From NCBI RefSeq assembly GCF_003073045.1, contig NC_037600.1, forward strand, positions 14,651,188-14,715,187: a stretch of DNA of 64,000 nucleotides. The letters run 5' to 3'. The DNA comes from Pomacea canaliculata. Lineage: Eukaryota > Mollusca > Gastropoda > Architaenioglossa > Ampullariidae. The translations under genes were made by a program, and so were the position numbers. Below are positions 12,080 through 26,100 of the stretch, piece by piece. The notes beneath the pieces are model-generated. The model did no database searches and was not told the origin of the DNA. It saw nothing but the letters and a program-made list of their open reading frames with translations. Each line of letters begins with the position of its first letter. Within the stretch, counting starts at the first letter, position 1.

Positions 12080-14860
12080 TAAAAAGCGACCATTTTTGGA
12101 CACTGCCTGTCCTCGTCGTCAGGCCGACTGACTCACTTGTGATAGGGGGCGCAATCCTTGACGACGGCAAAGTTCGGCCACTCTGTGCACTGGATGTACT
12201 TGCTGTCGTCCCCGGGGTACGGGAAGAAGAAGTTTCCGCGGCTGATCTGTTCAGCGGTGCAGGGGTTGTAGTAAGTGCCAGGAGTCACTGGTGGCAACGT
12301 AAAAGCCGGCGGAGTCTGAAACAGTCGAATGATCCTCATCATCGTCGTCGTTGTTGTGTTGTTAAGCTGCTATTTGTATCCGAGGGGTTGTCTAAATAAA
12401 CAAGCTAACTTGTAAAATACATGCCTCGATTCCCTGTCTTTCTTTGACCATATGTGTGTGCTAATTATTCTTTGATTTCTGGAAGAGAAATGGTCAAAAT
12501 CATGAACGCTGCCTCTCATGCGTGCGCGGGGGTCAGAGGTCGCTCACCACATGAGAGATGATAGGTGATATGGTGGTGACCGTTGGCGGGATACCGGGTA
12601 CACACTGGCGGAAGGCGTTGTTGTACCAGCTGTTGTAGGGGCACTCGACGAGATATAAGATGCCTTCAGCTGAGCAGTAGATGAAGTAGTTGTACGACAC
12701 CACACGACTTGTGGAATCGGCGTATGCGAAGTACCCGGGGTGGCCCGGGGTGCATGGGTTGGGTATACCCAAATCTGCAAAGCAAGCCACAGCCTGTGCA
12801 CTATCCACATGGCGATTCAGAAACAATAACATCGAAAAATGTTTAAAAAAAAACCCGAGGGAATGTGCCAACCTTTAAAGTTGTTAGGTCATGTCATTAT
12901 TGTGCCAGTGACATTTATTATTATTTTTAATAGAATTCGTAAAGTGTATTTCCCTTTGAAGTCGAGTTCAATGGAGTAAACGAATCATACACTTTAAATC
13001 ATTATTTTTAGTTACAGTTGTGGAAGACTATACAGCAAATGTACTTACTAGACGGTTGGGACACGTTATACTGTGACGTCAGAATGTCCAACACACTGCA
13101 CTCGCCAATCATTCCATTCTTGACACAAGTAAGAACGGATCCTAGAACAAAATCATCAACAACAACATCGTCGTTATCAACGTAATCATAGTCATCATCA
13201 TCATAGTCACCATCGTTGTCAGTATCACAGCATCAACAACAACAACAATAATATAAACAACAAGCCGTTAGTTACTTTCACGGTAACAGTAGAAATATCG
13301 GAAGCAGAGGTTGTTGTGAATGTGGGGTCCCGCTGGTAAATAACACCAGTAAGACAAGCATCACTTTCTACGTCTTACTCTTGACACCGTGAACCACTCA
13401 CCAGTCGCTTGACACAGTGAACCACTTACAGCTCTCTCGACACAACGAAGCACTGATCCCCCACTTGACACAGTGAACCACCAACTACTCCCTCCCCCCT
13501 TAAGTGCAGAAACTAGAATATGTTGATTTATATATCTTCTTTCACAGTTACTTAAAGAACACGTTCCCTTTCAAAAAAAAATAAATAAATAAAAATTCTG
13601 AATTATAGTCACGACTTTGGACCCCCGGGGTACAGACTAGTATCTAGCGGCATTACCGAACTGCAGCTTGCTTCCTCGCTGGATGGTCAGTGTAAACGAG
13701 CTGCCTCTGTGGCAGATGGCGGGGTCGTTGCCAGTGGTATCAACGTTGATGTACAACGGCTGCAACGTGCTCATCTGGTTGACGTAGATGATGGCCGCCT
13801 GGGAGGCGTTGGCGATGGTAGCGAACTGTTTGGAGACCGGCGATGGATGGGGGTTGAAGAAAGAGCCGTAGATGTTGACAAAGCCCTGGGTCGGCTGGAC
13901 CTGGCACGAAACATGTTGTTCGTGAGAGTGAGATGCGTGTAGTCTCTTTTTCTCGAATTTTATTTGATAAGAAGCCAGAAAATTATTTCGGTAGGCATGA
14001 AAAAAAAAACCCAACGTGTTGTTGTGCTGATAATTTCTGCAGGGAGCATTTTTTTCTTTGTGCGTGCATTCATTGCATGATTTGTGTTATCTTTGATGGA
14101 CACCTGTCCCGTTTTTCTTAGAGAAAGTGCCAAAAAGAGGAGTTTCATTATCTAGATTCAGTCTGCAAGCTGGTCAGACAGACAGGTGACTCGGCTGGAT
14201 AGACGGATTGTGACACGATTCCGATAACAAGATGGTGTTTGTGTTGATAACGATGATGACTTACACGTTCCTAGTGCAATCAAAAGAAAGGGGTAGACAA
14301 GAGAGGAGGATTTGTCGACGATGATGACGAGAAAGAGGAGGGGCACCACTCACTGTAACTGTGGCAGGGCCACTAAATGAGATCATAAAGTTGCTGGAGG
14401 TGCCGCAAGGAAACTGCTGGGGATGGCCTTCTTGAACCACTACTGGAGCTGCACGTTCATATTCAACAATTCAGTTAATTCTTCTCTCTCTCTCTCTCTT
14501 GCTTAAGCTTAGACACACCAAACACATTCAGTCTCTACATGCGCGCACGACCATCACTCACCTTCACAAGACATCTGACGAATGTCGGACAGGATCAGGT
14601 CAAGATCCTGGTAGTCCGTCAACTGTTGAACGTGGGTGCACACAGGGTTAGAGGCCAAGCTCTCCAGTTCGTTACGGTCCACGTCACCCACACCTGGGAC
14701 GTAAAAATGCCGTAGAGACTTAGTTGTCTCATGCACGTGTCAAACATACAAAAAAGTGATCTCGAAACTATTATTTATATGATTGGAAATGATGTGAAGT
14801 CCTACAGACAAATGTCACCTTCCTCTGATTCATGTAACGCACTATGAAAATAAAATACGT

Positions 14861-14891
<31 letters not shown>

Positions 14892-17089
14892 AGACAAGAA
14901 CAAGGCCAATCCAGTGACTCACCGATGACAAAGATAGTAACGCCTAAGTCCTTGAGTCTTTGAGCGCTAGCGACGGCGCTGGAGTGTCTGTCCGCTTTAC
15001 CGTCCGTCAGCAGCACTGCCACCTGGCGAATATGGATTTCAAACAATTCTTTAAATTAAAAAAACAAAATCTCCTTGCAGTTTATTCGCACACACCAATC
15101 AGTGCACGACAATTCTAAGTAGATGCTCAACTAAGTGTTGTCTCACCTGCAGCAACATCGGCATCTCTTATGGTCTTCCTCGTCGTCATTGTTTTTATCA
15201 TCGTTTTTTATCGTCGTCGTTGTCTCTCTATGCTTACTGTCGTAGTCCTTGCGAATATTGTCGTTATTGATGCTGGTGTTATCATTATCGGTGGAATTTT
15301 TTTCTCATAAATGTGTATATAAATGTATGACCACTCGACTTCAGGTGAAACATCTATCTTTCTATCTGCCACTATATTCCCGCACAAATGTCTACACAAT
15401 GTTATTATTCCTAAGGTTTTAGTACACGTCATCAAAACAGGAATCTATCTAGTTTTTTCTTTCCGCTCACCTTTGCCGAATTGGGGCGAACGCCATCTGC
15501 GGCGGTGAAGAGTTGCGAGGCAGCAAAGTCGAGGGCCTTGTCGGTGGCTGTGTTTCCCAGTTTCATCTGCACGCGACTGATGGCGTTCTTGACGGCCTCC
15601 TTGGAGCTGAAGTCGTTGAAATCAAACTGCAGCTTAAAACACAAAGAAGAGCAAACGAGTCACACCTCATCGCCGAGCATGGGGCATTTGGACTTGCACG
15701 ATCCATTTTTTTCTAACGATTGTCTAAAACCGTGTAATGTACTGTTTCCTCACGTCTGGATGAGTACCCACCCACTTCTGCACTTTGTGTGCAAATAAAC
15801 TTTCCAACCTCAGATATCAGACATTTATATCCATACACACCTTGAAAGGTGTGGAAGAATTAAATTATACACAATTAGCTGTTCACCCATACAATTTCCT
15901 AATATAAAGCTTGAATAAGTGTACTCCCCCATTGGCTGAGACCTTTACAGCATAAAGGGTTGTATCCATGTACAGCCCTGACGTGTATTTTGTTTACCTT
16001 TTTAGTGCACATACCTGGACATCTGAGCTGAAGGTCATGAATGCGATCTGGACCGAGTCCGGGGCGATGTTGAAAGTATCCACGACATTGGAAGCGAATG
16101 TCTTGGCACTCTCAAAATTCTCTGGACTCAAACTTGATGATGTGTCGACCACAAAGGCAAGGTCAATGTTGCTCGATCCGCATATTGTACCTGGGGAAAA
16201 CATGTAGACATGTCTTCTTAACTGTAGTCTACTAAGGTGAAAAGCATAGACATTAGTTCATTCTTAACTGTTTGAGGTGCGCATGAAAAACAATGTTAGA
16301 TTAACTGTAACTTGGAACTGTGTGGCTGCTAGAAGCAGACACGATACACCACCGACAAACTTTGAAAGACAGCAAATGCAGGAGATGAACAGTACTCACC
16401 ACTCTCCAGGCGATCGGACTGCTTAGTGTAGTTGTAGGCGGCGATGAGGTTCTGAGGATGGATGTTGCTCTGATACCACGCAGCCTGCTCCTCTTTGGAG
16501 ACGGGGATCGCTTGCCCGTTGAACTTCTGAGCGATGTACAGAGCGGTGGCCAGTCCAGAGTAGATCGGCTTGCGAAGCTGATCCCAGGTCAGTCTGTTCC
16601 AGTCGATGCCAAACCTCTGGGTGATGTCTTCGTAGAATCGAGACAGACGAGGGTCATTCTGCGTGTTCCGGAAGTCAGTCTCGCTGACCTGGTGAAAAAC
16701 GTGCCAAGAGGTTAAATATTTTGTATCATTAGAGTGGGATATGAAAACTCTGGGATCATTAAGCTTACACGTTAAAAAAAAAAAAAAAAAGAAAAAAAAT
16801 TCCCCTGCTGGCAAATAACTTGCAGAGGTGAACTTACCGCCCAGATGCCTCCGTTAAAACCAGCCCTGTAGGTGTTAGGGTCAAGACCGTCGTCAGTCTC
16901 GACGAATGCAAATCGTCTGAGCAGCAGGTGGTCGTTAGGGAAGACGCACGACTGACGGATGAGGCGCACCACGGCCTCCACAACCGCTGGACCTTTTCCT
17001 CCCTCTTGTTTTGTCAGGTCTTCCACCTGAGCCATCGTGAGCGCCGCCCACGTGACGACTATCGCTACACCGAGGTGGAGGCGACACAT
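11488..17089 (-). CDS. Array copy B: secreted lysozyme-like head + VWA + three chitin-binding domains
   Basis: Exons: 16838-17089, 16400-16688, 16015-16190, 15471-15632, 14923-15022, 14562-14693, 14354-14448, 13657-13900, 13049-13141, 12548-12774, 12137-12315 and 11488-11779. All have GT-AG borders and matching phases, giving 746 aa. A signal peptide is followed by the same lysozyme-like head as copy A, with F-A-F-V-E and G-G-I-W-A-V. The VWA metal site is D196-T-S-S-S, followed by L-L-T-D-G. After a beta-rich exon (P-T-Q-G-F-V-N-I-Y-G), a short cysteine-bearing exon leads to three peritrophin-type domains: N-P-C-T-P-G-H-P..., Y-N-P-C-T-A-E..., and N-C-T-Y-G-L.... The last two share the Y-I-Q-C core. 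The second domain is split by an intron in phase 2. The probable role is in an extracellular matrix that binds chitin, for example shell, operculum, radula or mucus. This is inferred from the domain set. Copy B appears to keep the ancestral layout from which copy A lost parts. Confidence 0.87.
12014..12079. repeat. ATT trinucleotide microsatellite
   Basis: About 20 near-perfect TTA/ATT units in an intron of copy B, between the exons at 11488-11779 and 12137-12315. Confidence 0.9.
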
Positions 17090-17321
17090 GTTGTCTGTCT
17101 TCTCCGACTTTCTGTCAATACCAGAAAGTAAGATATAGTTACTTACACTGCCCAAGGAAGGAGGTAAATGCATTCTTTGACGGAAAATCACAAGCTGAAA
17201 ACATTTAAATCTTGGAATAATCAAATCACACAAAAGAAATAATTGTTAAAGCTTGTGTGAAAGAGTGCACACATACACTCACAGTCAGGTACACATGTAG
17301 ACTTCTACATACAACACTTAC

Positions 17322-17494
17322 TCTTTGAAGCTTGTCGGTCGCCGAACAGAGCTGGTGGTCTGATCCCAGTCTGTGGCGCCTTATATACCAATGTTGGATT
17401 TAGGACAAGGCGGGTCAAAAACGGTGGGAAAAGCAACTCCCACGTTTCAGAATATCGCAGTCGGACGAATAGATCCGTCTGAACTGTCGATATT
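17322..17494 (-). promoter_or_regulatory. Copy B promoter and non-coding first exon
   Basis: TATATAA lies at 17381-17387 on the minus strand and the shared 50-bp block at 17445-17494. A non-coding exon ends at 17322, before a GTAAGTG donor. The 5' UTR resumes at 17111 after the same CAG acceptor as in copy A, 22 bases before the ATG at 17089. The layout is therefore conserved across the array, although the surrounding DNA has diverged more here. Confidence 0.65.
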
Positions 17495-17958
17495 TTTCTT
17501 TATTTCTTTTTGAAGGCAGAGCTTGACGATATATGCAATGAGATGTAGGCAAACAGCCTCCTTTGACATCACCTGTAAGAGATACGGGGGGAGGAGAAAA
17601 TGTCACGAGAGCCAGGGATGCTGCTCAACCTGGGCAGCCGGGTGTAGTCGTTGTAGCTGTGCTTATGTACCGGAAATGTACTGGCTGTCAGGGTACAAGA
17701 CTACACTTCTGTCCAAGTACATCAGGAGTTGGGTGAGGTTTTTTTTTAAATGTTTTTCCAGGCTCTTGCTAAATCAGTTTGAGGTTTGAGGTATCTGCCC
17801 TGACTCATCTTCTGGTATAACCACCCGCACGCACACATACAAAAACACATCATTACCAATAAAAAAGACAGTATGTCATAATTAGAATGTTTTGTAGTGC
17901 TTGATGTTCAAATGCACCTTATTTCCTAAAATCCTTAAATTTTCTTTCTTTATTTATT

Positions 17959-17992
<34 letters not shown>

Positions 17993-20900
17993 TAAAGGAT
18001 CCATCCCAAATCCCAACGATCGTTGATAAGGACATATGCTCATGTTCCCAAGCACAGAAGACACAAAAGCACGCACACGCTGAGGGACAAAGACATGTGC
18101 TTGTTTTGTTTTTATTTTTTTTAACTTTAACTTACTTTTCTGATGCCACTTCCCCTTTCTGAGCTCCCACTGTAATCTTCCTCCAGTAAAAAAAAAAAAT
18201 TGTCACAAATAATTTGTCACGAAAGAATATCCCCTGAATGAGTGTCACGGTTTGGAAGTCAGTTGGTGCGGCGCAGCCGAGGGATTCTGGCGTCGCTAGG
18301 ACGATGCTACCACAGCAAGGAGTTGGCTCCTGACCGTCCGCCTAGGACACGTGGAATGCCACACAGGGCGGCGACAGGGAGGTTGACAAGACGCTCGACT
18401 GTATGCAGACGACAGGAAGTTAGTCTCATGCTTCCCCACAAAAGTTTGTTTACTGAAAGATTCTTCTGACCGGTTCATTTTTGTTAACTATATCTTTCAG
18501 TTAAAGTTCTGGGCGTCTTTGAACCCGTTATTTGTATTTAAAAAAAAGATTAAAGGCAAACCCGAGTGCACACTTATTTTCAAATGAGTGGTTATAACTC
18601 ATTATAAGATGCTCATTCCCAAAATATGAAGTGAAAATAGCTTTGGAAAGAAGTTAAAATCTCACTTTTAATGACTAGACAAAGGTAGATTCTCATTGGA
18701 CAACAGTTCATTAGTTTATGATAGAAAAAAGCATTTTTTGCTTACTTTAGCTCTCGTTAATAAAAAAAAAAACAACTGTTATTGACCAACCCTGGGTTAA
18801 TCTCTTAAAACTTAAGACTTTTGAAAGACATAGATGCCATAATATAAAAGCTTCAGCTCTAACCCGCCGAGTGTTTGATGAAGGGGCTTGGCTGAGAAGG
18901 GCGGGTCTGAAAAGGACAGCATTTCCATTTTATTTTGCTGTTATATTTTATCTAATCTGGAATATATTGTCAACAACATGGCCATGAACTCTTAGAAAAA
19001 AGAAGATTCTAAAATGCGTGTTTGTGAGAGAGAGAGAGGATACTGTACTTGCCAACTGACGACCTATGTGTACACAAACTCCCAGCTACCTCCTCCTCCC
19101 CTCTACCCGTTCCCCTAAAGTGCGCTCGTTCTTCGTCCTTTTTCCCAGCTGCTCTTCGCACACATAGGGCCCACACTTTGATTTAGTCGCCCACACTTCT
19201 CACTCGAATTACTTTTTTAATAAGAGTCATCGGAAAACAGCAACAATGCATTTTTTAAGTTCATTGTTCTCCAATTTTTCAGTGATGCCCCTTGTAAAGA
19301 AACAATCTTCGTCGAATCAAAGTGTAAATTGTATTTTTAAAAACCAAGATCAAACAAACCAACCAATACACAGACACTATACTAAGTATGGCATGTCTCT
19401 CCACTGTCCCTGCTGTACGTCACCAGTCCTTCTTGGTGGCTCTTCACTTTATTTGCACCTAGTCCTCGTAACGGTTCATACTCTCGTTTTTCTTTTCTTT
19501 CTCTTGGATGCCGTACCATTTACTTGATCAGCTCCACTGGCTATGATTTTGTTCTAGCCTGAGGGGACCTAAGGTCACCAACTGTATCTACAGTTGCTAG
19601 GAATGTGTATATATATATATAGTGTGTGAGAGAAACTATGCGTTCATATATCTCTATATATTGCTAGTGTGAGCACTATCTGGAACTCCCCTAGTGAATT
19701 AATAAAGTTGTATTGTGTATTATTGTGATACTGTAATAAATTTTATTATAGAAGGAATGTCATTATAATTGTTTTGATCTGCCAGAATTATCTGTTAAAT
19801 TAGCCTACACCTGTTGAAATTTACATTTATTTTGCTTTGAAATTAGACAAAAAATGGGGCAGTAGATCATGGAAAGGTGAGTGGGGGACATTCTTCACAT
19901 GACAAAGTCATCTTTTTACCTCCGACTGGTTAAAGTCATTTTTTTGTCTGTAGTTTAAGTTCAATATGATTGGCGATTGGATCTGTGGAATACATCTGGA
20001 GTGTGTCAATCTGTATGGATAACTACAAATACACAAGCACAAATCCCACATTGATTCTTTATGGACCTTATTCCCACAAGTGCCATCTTGAAACCAGAAT
20101 GAGACCTCACGTGCTAGTGTAGTGGCTACCAAGACTAATCTATGTATCAAACGGTCCATGATACAGGATTTGGAATCCACTCACGTTCATTTACAATTAA
20201 TGAAGAACAAACAGTTGACAAAAAAAAAAAACACTAGACTGACACTGCATTTTTGTTTCACTTGCAATCTATTAAAATTAATTTTGTGCCACTGCTTTGG
20301 AATTGGTAGCATGATGCCAATGAAATTTTATTTTTTTGGTAATATGCTCATTTCTTAACATTTTGAAAGAATGAAACAAAAGATGATCACATGTTAGAAC
20401 TATTTTTCATTTTCGTCAAGACCTTTTAACACAGGGTACTTAGATTCTGTCACCAATAACTTACCTTACCCTGCATACTTGTGTATTTATTATTATTTAT
20501 TATTGTGTGTACATTCATATCTCAAGCATTTCTGTAGCACCAACCTGTTATGTTTGCTATATATGATGTTATTATTTTGCACATTGTGTAACATCTCTTA
20601 CTACTTACTACTGTCTTGACAACATTTGAAATGCATAGCAATCTTCCTACATACTACTTAGAAATTAATTCATTCAACACAAATACACTATTCACTCTCA
20701 TTAAGACCTTTAAAGTTTCCACTTGATCAACTTTTAGAGTCCAACCCAAATCAATTATAGTTATGTCAATATTCAAATGATCAAGTGTCTACATATTGAC
20801 ATTCTGTAGAAAAAAGATCTGTGAAAGGCAGTGTTGATGCTGATAGAACATCGCGTTTCTCTACAATGACAAGAGGTATGGATATGTCATATGTCATATG

Positions 20901-23198
20901 ACCACGCACATGACAAACACACAAACAGATAAATGGGAGAAGCATGAAATCTGGGAGCAGTCAGCTTTGACCGGCTGTAGCGAGATGCGATGCTACCCAA
21001 AGTAAAAATGTGTGGCTTTGTCTTCTCAATGCTTGCAGCACCATCTAGCATTTGCCTCCACCTCAGTTACAATTAAAAATTTATAAAAAAAAGAAATTGA
21101 AATCAAAACATTTAGAGTACCATCTTAGACAGCTTTTTTCAAACATCAATGGTACTCATTTTACAATAAAACAAACTTAGCAAAGGCCACCATTGACCAC
21201 TTTACAATGTGGATGTCAATGTTCAAGATTTACAAGACAGTATAGTTGGCAAACTCCATTAAAACCTTTGAAATACATCACATTACAAAATATATGTACA
21301 AAGTTTGCAATTTACCCCAAAACAGCATATGTAAAATTCAGTTGGCAGTAGTAAAACATGGCCAACCACACTGATCACCAAAATATGTTCCTCGCAATTA
21401 ACCAAGAACACTAATGTGGCAAATAACACAGTGCCCAAGTTACAAAAATATATGAGAGGCAAAAGGTACAAGTCAAAATATTATATGGTAAAAAGTATTG
21501 TAAACATTCTGTAAAACAAAAACTGAGGATAAAAATTTAATATAATGGTCCATATACAACAATAATTGCAGACTTTAATTTCATAACATGGATACAAAGT
21601 TCATGACAGAACCTATGAGCGCAAAAAAAAAACCTCGTTTTGCTATTTATGATTAATAAAATTGGCAAGTGCCACCATTTTTTTGATCAATTTACAATGC
21701 AGATGTACCTTGAAATGTACTTTGATAGTCTTGGCTGTATATAACTTCCCTCCGCAATCTCTTACAGAACTAATACTTGTTCTTTTTTTTTTCTATTAAA
21801 AAAAGGTCTTCTGTCACTCATTAGAATTTATTAAAGTGACTGCTTTATTCCTATTGTGTCATAGTTAAGCTGCTACATTTTCAACCACAGTTGTTGTCAC
21901 CTTAATAAAAGGTTTAAAATGTAGTTCTACTTTCTTATGATTTTGTATTTTGCCACATATTAAATAAAGTAATTTAAAACACACACACAAACATGGTCTG
22001 TTTCAGTTGATAGTTGATTGCCATCATTGAGCTCACTTCACATCATAATTATAATTGAAGGTGACGAGAATAAAGAATCAACGTTAATTCCACTACACTT
22101 CTATGCTCAAATGAAAATATTGAGCCAAATCTTGGGAAATGTTTCCTTTACAGATACTTAAAGATTGTCAACAGGCTGCCAAATAATTTATTTTGGCTCT
22201 TTTTGTACACAATGTTATCGTGGTGCTTTAGAATAGTAAGAAACACTACCCTGACTCTCCTCACAATCATGTCAACAGTATTGTGTGCTCTTGATGTTGC
22301 ATTGTATAATCATTCCCATGATATAACAAACAAAAAAACAAGATGATGAGTACCTAAGATGATTATACCTAAACACAAAATGCAAAAAAAATTATTTTTT
22401 TACTCAGTCAGAAAAAAATTCTTTTTGGAATGTTATAAATAGATACAAGTATATCTTCCAAAAATATTCACCTTTTCATAAAAAGGTTTCTGACATCAGA
22501 TCTAACTACATTACTAACAAAAACTTAAACATTTATTCTTTGATCAAACATAGCCTTATGTGGTTGCCATGCTCTTCACTTCACAGAAACTGACAAGGTT
22601 ACAAATTTGTGATGGCAAAATAAAAAAAATAATTTGCAGTTGACAAGAAAGAAAGCATCATCTTAAGTCAAAACATTGTAACAAACATTACAAAATGTTG
22701 ATACTGAGAATTACCCATTTTTCAACAACAGATGTTGAAATGGCATTTAAATGTTAAAGTCCTTTATAATGTTTAAAAAGTAAAGTTAACAGAAAGCAAA
22801 AACTTTCCATTTTACAACAAAGTCAATTCCCAATATAATCCCTGATTCTTACCATGCTACAGACAGAGATAATGATTTTTAAAAATTGCTCTCATTTTGG
22901 ACAGCAAAGGACTCTTCTTAATGATGGTACAAGACTCGCTGTTTATACTTGAGGGTTATTTTAGTTAAGTTGGTAAACCAAAGGATTGTTTCGACATACT
23001 TTCTGTTGAGCATTGCTGAACTGAAATTTACCAACATATATAAATGCTTCCTCTGCAATTAATAACAATATAACAGATTCAATAAGCTCTTTACAACACT
23101 GTCTTAAATTGTTTTAGTCATGAATGAAATGAGAAACAGGAACGAACATTCTTGCAGAAATATTTTTCTTCATTAAATGTTCTTAGCTTTCCTATATT
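17495..23198. other. Intergenic region and probable PPT2 3' UTR
   Basis: No gene recognised from 17.5 to about 20.4 kb. A T run sits at 17961-17991. A GC-richer patch at 18240-18430 has an open frame of 75 codons on the plus strand that I cannot assign. An AT dinucleotide run lies near 19609-19621. From about 20.5 to 23.2 kb the DNA is very AT-rich with many minus-strand AATAAA-like motifs, for instance near 20480-20500. This would fit a long 3' UTR of PPT2, but its end cannot be fixed from sequence alone. Confidence 0.45.
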
Positions 23199-26100
23199 TC
23201 AGTCCAGCCATGGTTTGATGCATTTCTCGTAAACTGTCATATTCCTGTGCCAATGTGTGTGTTTTACTCCAGGTACGGTACAGAAGTGTAAGCTGCCTCT
23301 TTTGTTCAAAGTGTGTAGTCCAAAACTATCATCCTTGTACCACTGACAACAGAAATCATTTTAGTTTACGGAACTATTCTGCGAATGACGCACAGTTAAC
23401 CTTACATAGATTGTCTCTACTTCCTTACATTCCATTTACTTAAATATATTTATTTTACCGTTTAATTTTGCTTATGCTGCACATGAAGTTTCCAACCACC
23501 AAATGATCTAGTTTCCATCACACTCCCTTAAAATATTGCAGCATACATTTCTCAAAATGTGAATATACACTGCATTTCCAATGATTTAGTTTATATTCTA
23601 TTCCAACTGATCTTTGCTTTCCTATATATTTTAGTATCTGACTATTATTTTACTTCTGAAGTCTCTCTAATTTTTCAGATGTTATAAAATTCATCTAAAA
23701 TGATGCTTCACTCTGGTCTTTTGTTTTGGATGTCAGAGATATCAGTCATGCCTGGTGTCTGACAATCATGCAGCTATGTCTTCCACAAAAGATCAAAAAG
23801 CACTCTTCACAGCAAAGATTGCTCATGCTTAAACTCACCGTCTGTTGCGTCATGTCCAAAACGGCCTCGTTCTGGTCATAGAACCCAAAGTGGCTGCAAA
23901 CAAATTGATCAGTACATACTAGATTCTTTTAATGTGTCATTTCATCAACAAGAAGGAGAAAAGGCATTCACATCTATTGATTTACAATTATGAAATTTAT
24001 AATACATAATTATTATAGATTACAGGATATTTTAAGCTTTGACAACAACTACTAACAAATTCTTTTCTGATTTTTTTTTTTTTTTATTGTTTTGTGCAAA
24101 GCATCCAATGTATGCCCATTCAAAAATTATTCCCAGAGTTTGCTTCAACTGACTAGACTCACACTTCTGACCTATTGAGAGTGCTCATTCTGGGTACAGA
24201 ATTGACAGGTTCCTCAGCTGATCATATTCAAGTTCTCTGCACCTTGTTATACACTGATAGCTTACAGGTCTTTGCTTCAAGGGACATGGCAATATAGTCC
24301 TCCTTGAAACATTTCTTTGGTCAGATCAGTCCTTTGTCCCTTGAATGGTCCCCTTCACTCGGGTTGGGGGTGGGAGGCAAATATATGGATAGATGCAGCA
24401 GTTAACAAGGCTTGCCACTCATGCCTGTCTTGGGCTATAACCAATGAGTTCTATCCAGAATGACCAGTAGCACCTTGATGCTTCCAGAGAGGGTATCTAC
24501 ATTACCATTCACCAAATTTAGGGAGGTGAATTTACCTCCAATTTTGGCCTTGAACATTTCCGCAATGTTTAGGTCTTGCAGCTTCTCCAAATCCAAGCAA
24601 ACTTAAGTTGATTTGGATATGGAACAATCCATCTGGTAAGTTTCAAGTTGCTGTCTTTTGATTTCTTGTGAAGCTGTAGGGTACTGGCTAATGTAAGCAA
24701 AGTCTTTACTGAACTTTAAAAATAACAGTATGCAAGGACAATGATCAACACTGACCTGGACTGCCATGGAGTAATGACACCATCATCAGGACCTCCAATG
24801 AGGACTAACCTCTTTAGGCGAAGAAAGTTCTCCTTGAAGTCTTCAGACAAAATCAAACAAAAATTTAAAATGATGTAGAATCAAGAATGAAGAATCAAGG
24901 ATGATGCCAAACAAACAACTCTGGTATACAACAAATAAATCTTATATACAACAAAGGAAAATAGTTGCCACTACTGGCATCACAAAAAAATGTGCAGAGT
25001 AAGGATAAGTAAGAGGAAACAAAGTGATTATCCCTTGTGAAAATTGATTGTTGTGTAACCAAAATTAAAACTGAGATAATGATTTCCTGTTCATCCTTTA
25101 TTAATTTGTGCCAAAGCAGGAAGTCGAAACAAATCTGTTTCCCTACCTCCACTTTTTGGATTGGCAGTTTCATTGTTCAGAACAGCAAGGTAGTCTGAGT
25201 AGTTCATATACCGCTCATGATGATGAGGATCTGAAAATAAATCAAACAAAATGCACCTGATATCTTGTGTATCAAGAAAGAGCATTGCAAATCTCAGCAT
25301 TTTATTTTCTTTGTGAATAACCTTGCAAAACAAATATCTGGAGAAAATTATTACAAAATATCTTTATCTATTATTGTAATACATTGAGAAGACAGAGCGA
25401 TTATTGGATTTTGGGTTTTTGCCTCTAAGGATTGTTAATACTCTTGAATGGTAAGCTGCTTTTAAATATTTGACTTGCAATTGAATTCAAGTAGGATTTT
25501 CCTAAAAGTGACCAGTAAACAACAAAGAAATGATAACCAGAAACTGTGGGTTACATTTATACTTAAAAAATAAATCGATGATATTTGTGATTGCTCACAT
25601 GCTCATCCTAAAAAAAAGTCTAGTTTGAAAATTACCATAAGAAACTGAGAAAGGTATTTCATAATAGCATTACAAAGGTCAGTATCTTGTACACAGAAGT
25701 TTACACTTCCAAAGCACTGCAGTTGTAATAGCACACAATATACTTACCATTCCAGTAATTCCCAAAAGACCAGGTTTGTCCTTTATAAGTGTAAAAAAAC
25801 CTGAAAGAATTGAAATCTTCCATTTACAACAATTTATGGTGGACACATAAAGGAATTCATTAATACATGCACAAGCATAATTACACCCAGACACACATTA
25901 TGTTAGGAGAAGAAGGTAAGTTTTAAGAGACATTTTAAAGGAAGAGAGAGTAAGTTTACAGTGAATGAAGTGGCAGTTCATTTCAGGTAAGAGAACCAAA
26001 AACAGAAAATGAAAGGGAGCTAAATCAATAGGGATTTGGTAAAAAAGCTTCAAGGCTTGTTAGGTGTAACTTTTTTTTTTCAAATGACTACTGTGCATGA

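Noticed and set aside
12544-12810. Second long minus-strand frame overlapping a copy B exon
   Set aside because: It is the shifted frame of the first chitin-binding exon (12548-12774). The real frame carries the cysteine pattern and joins its neighbours in phase.
18242-18469. 75-codon plus-strand frame in a GC-richer patch, product rich in arginine
   Set aside because: No homology I can recognise, no second exon and no conserved motif. Arginine richness follows from the base composition.
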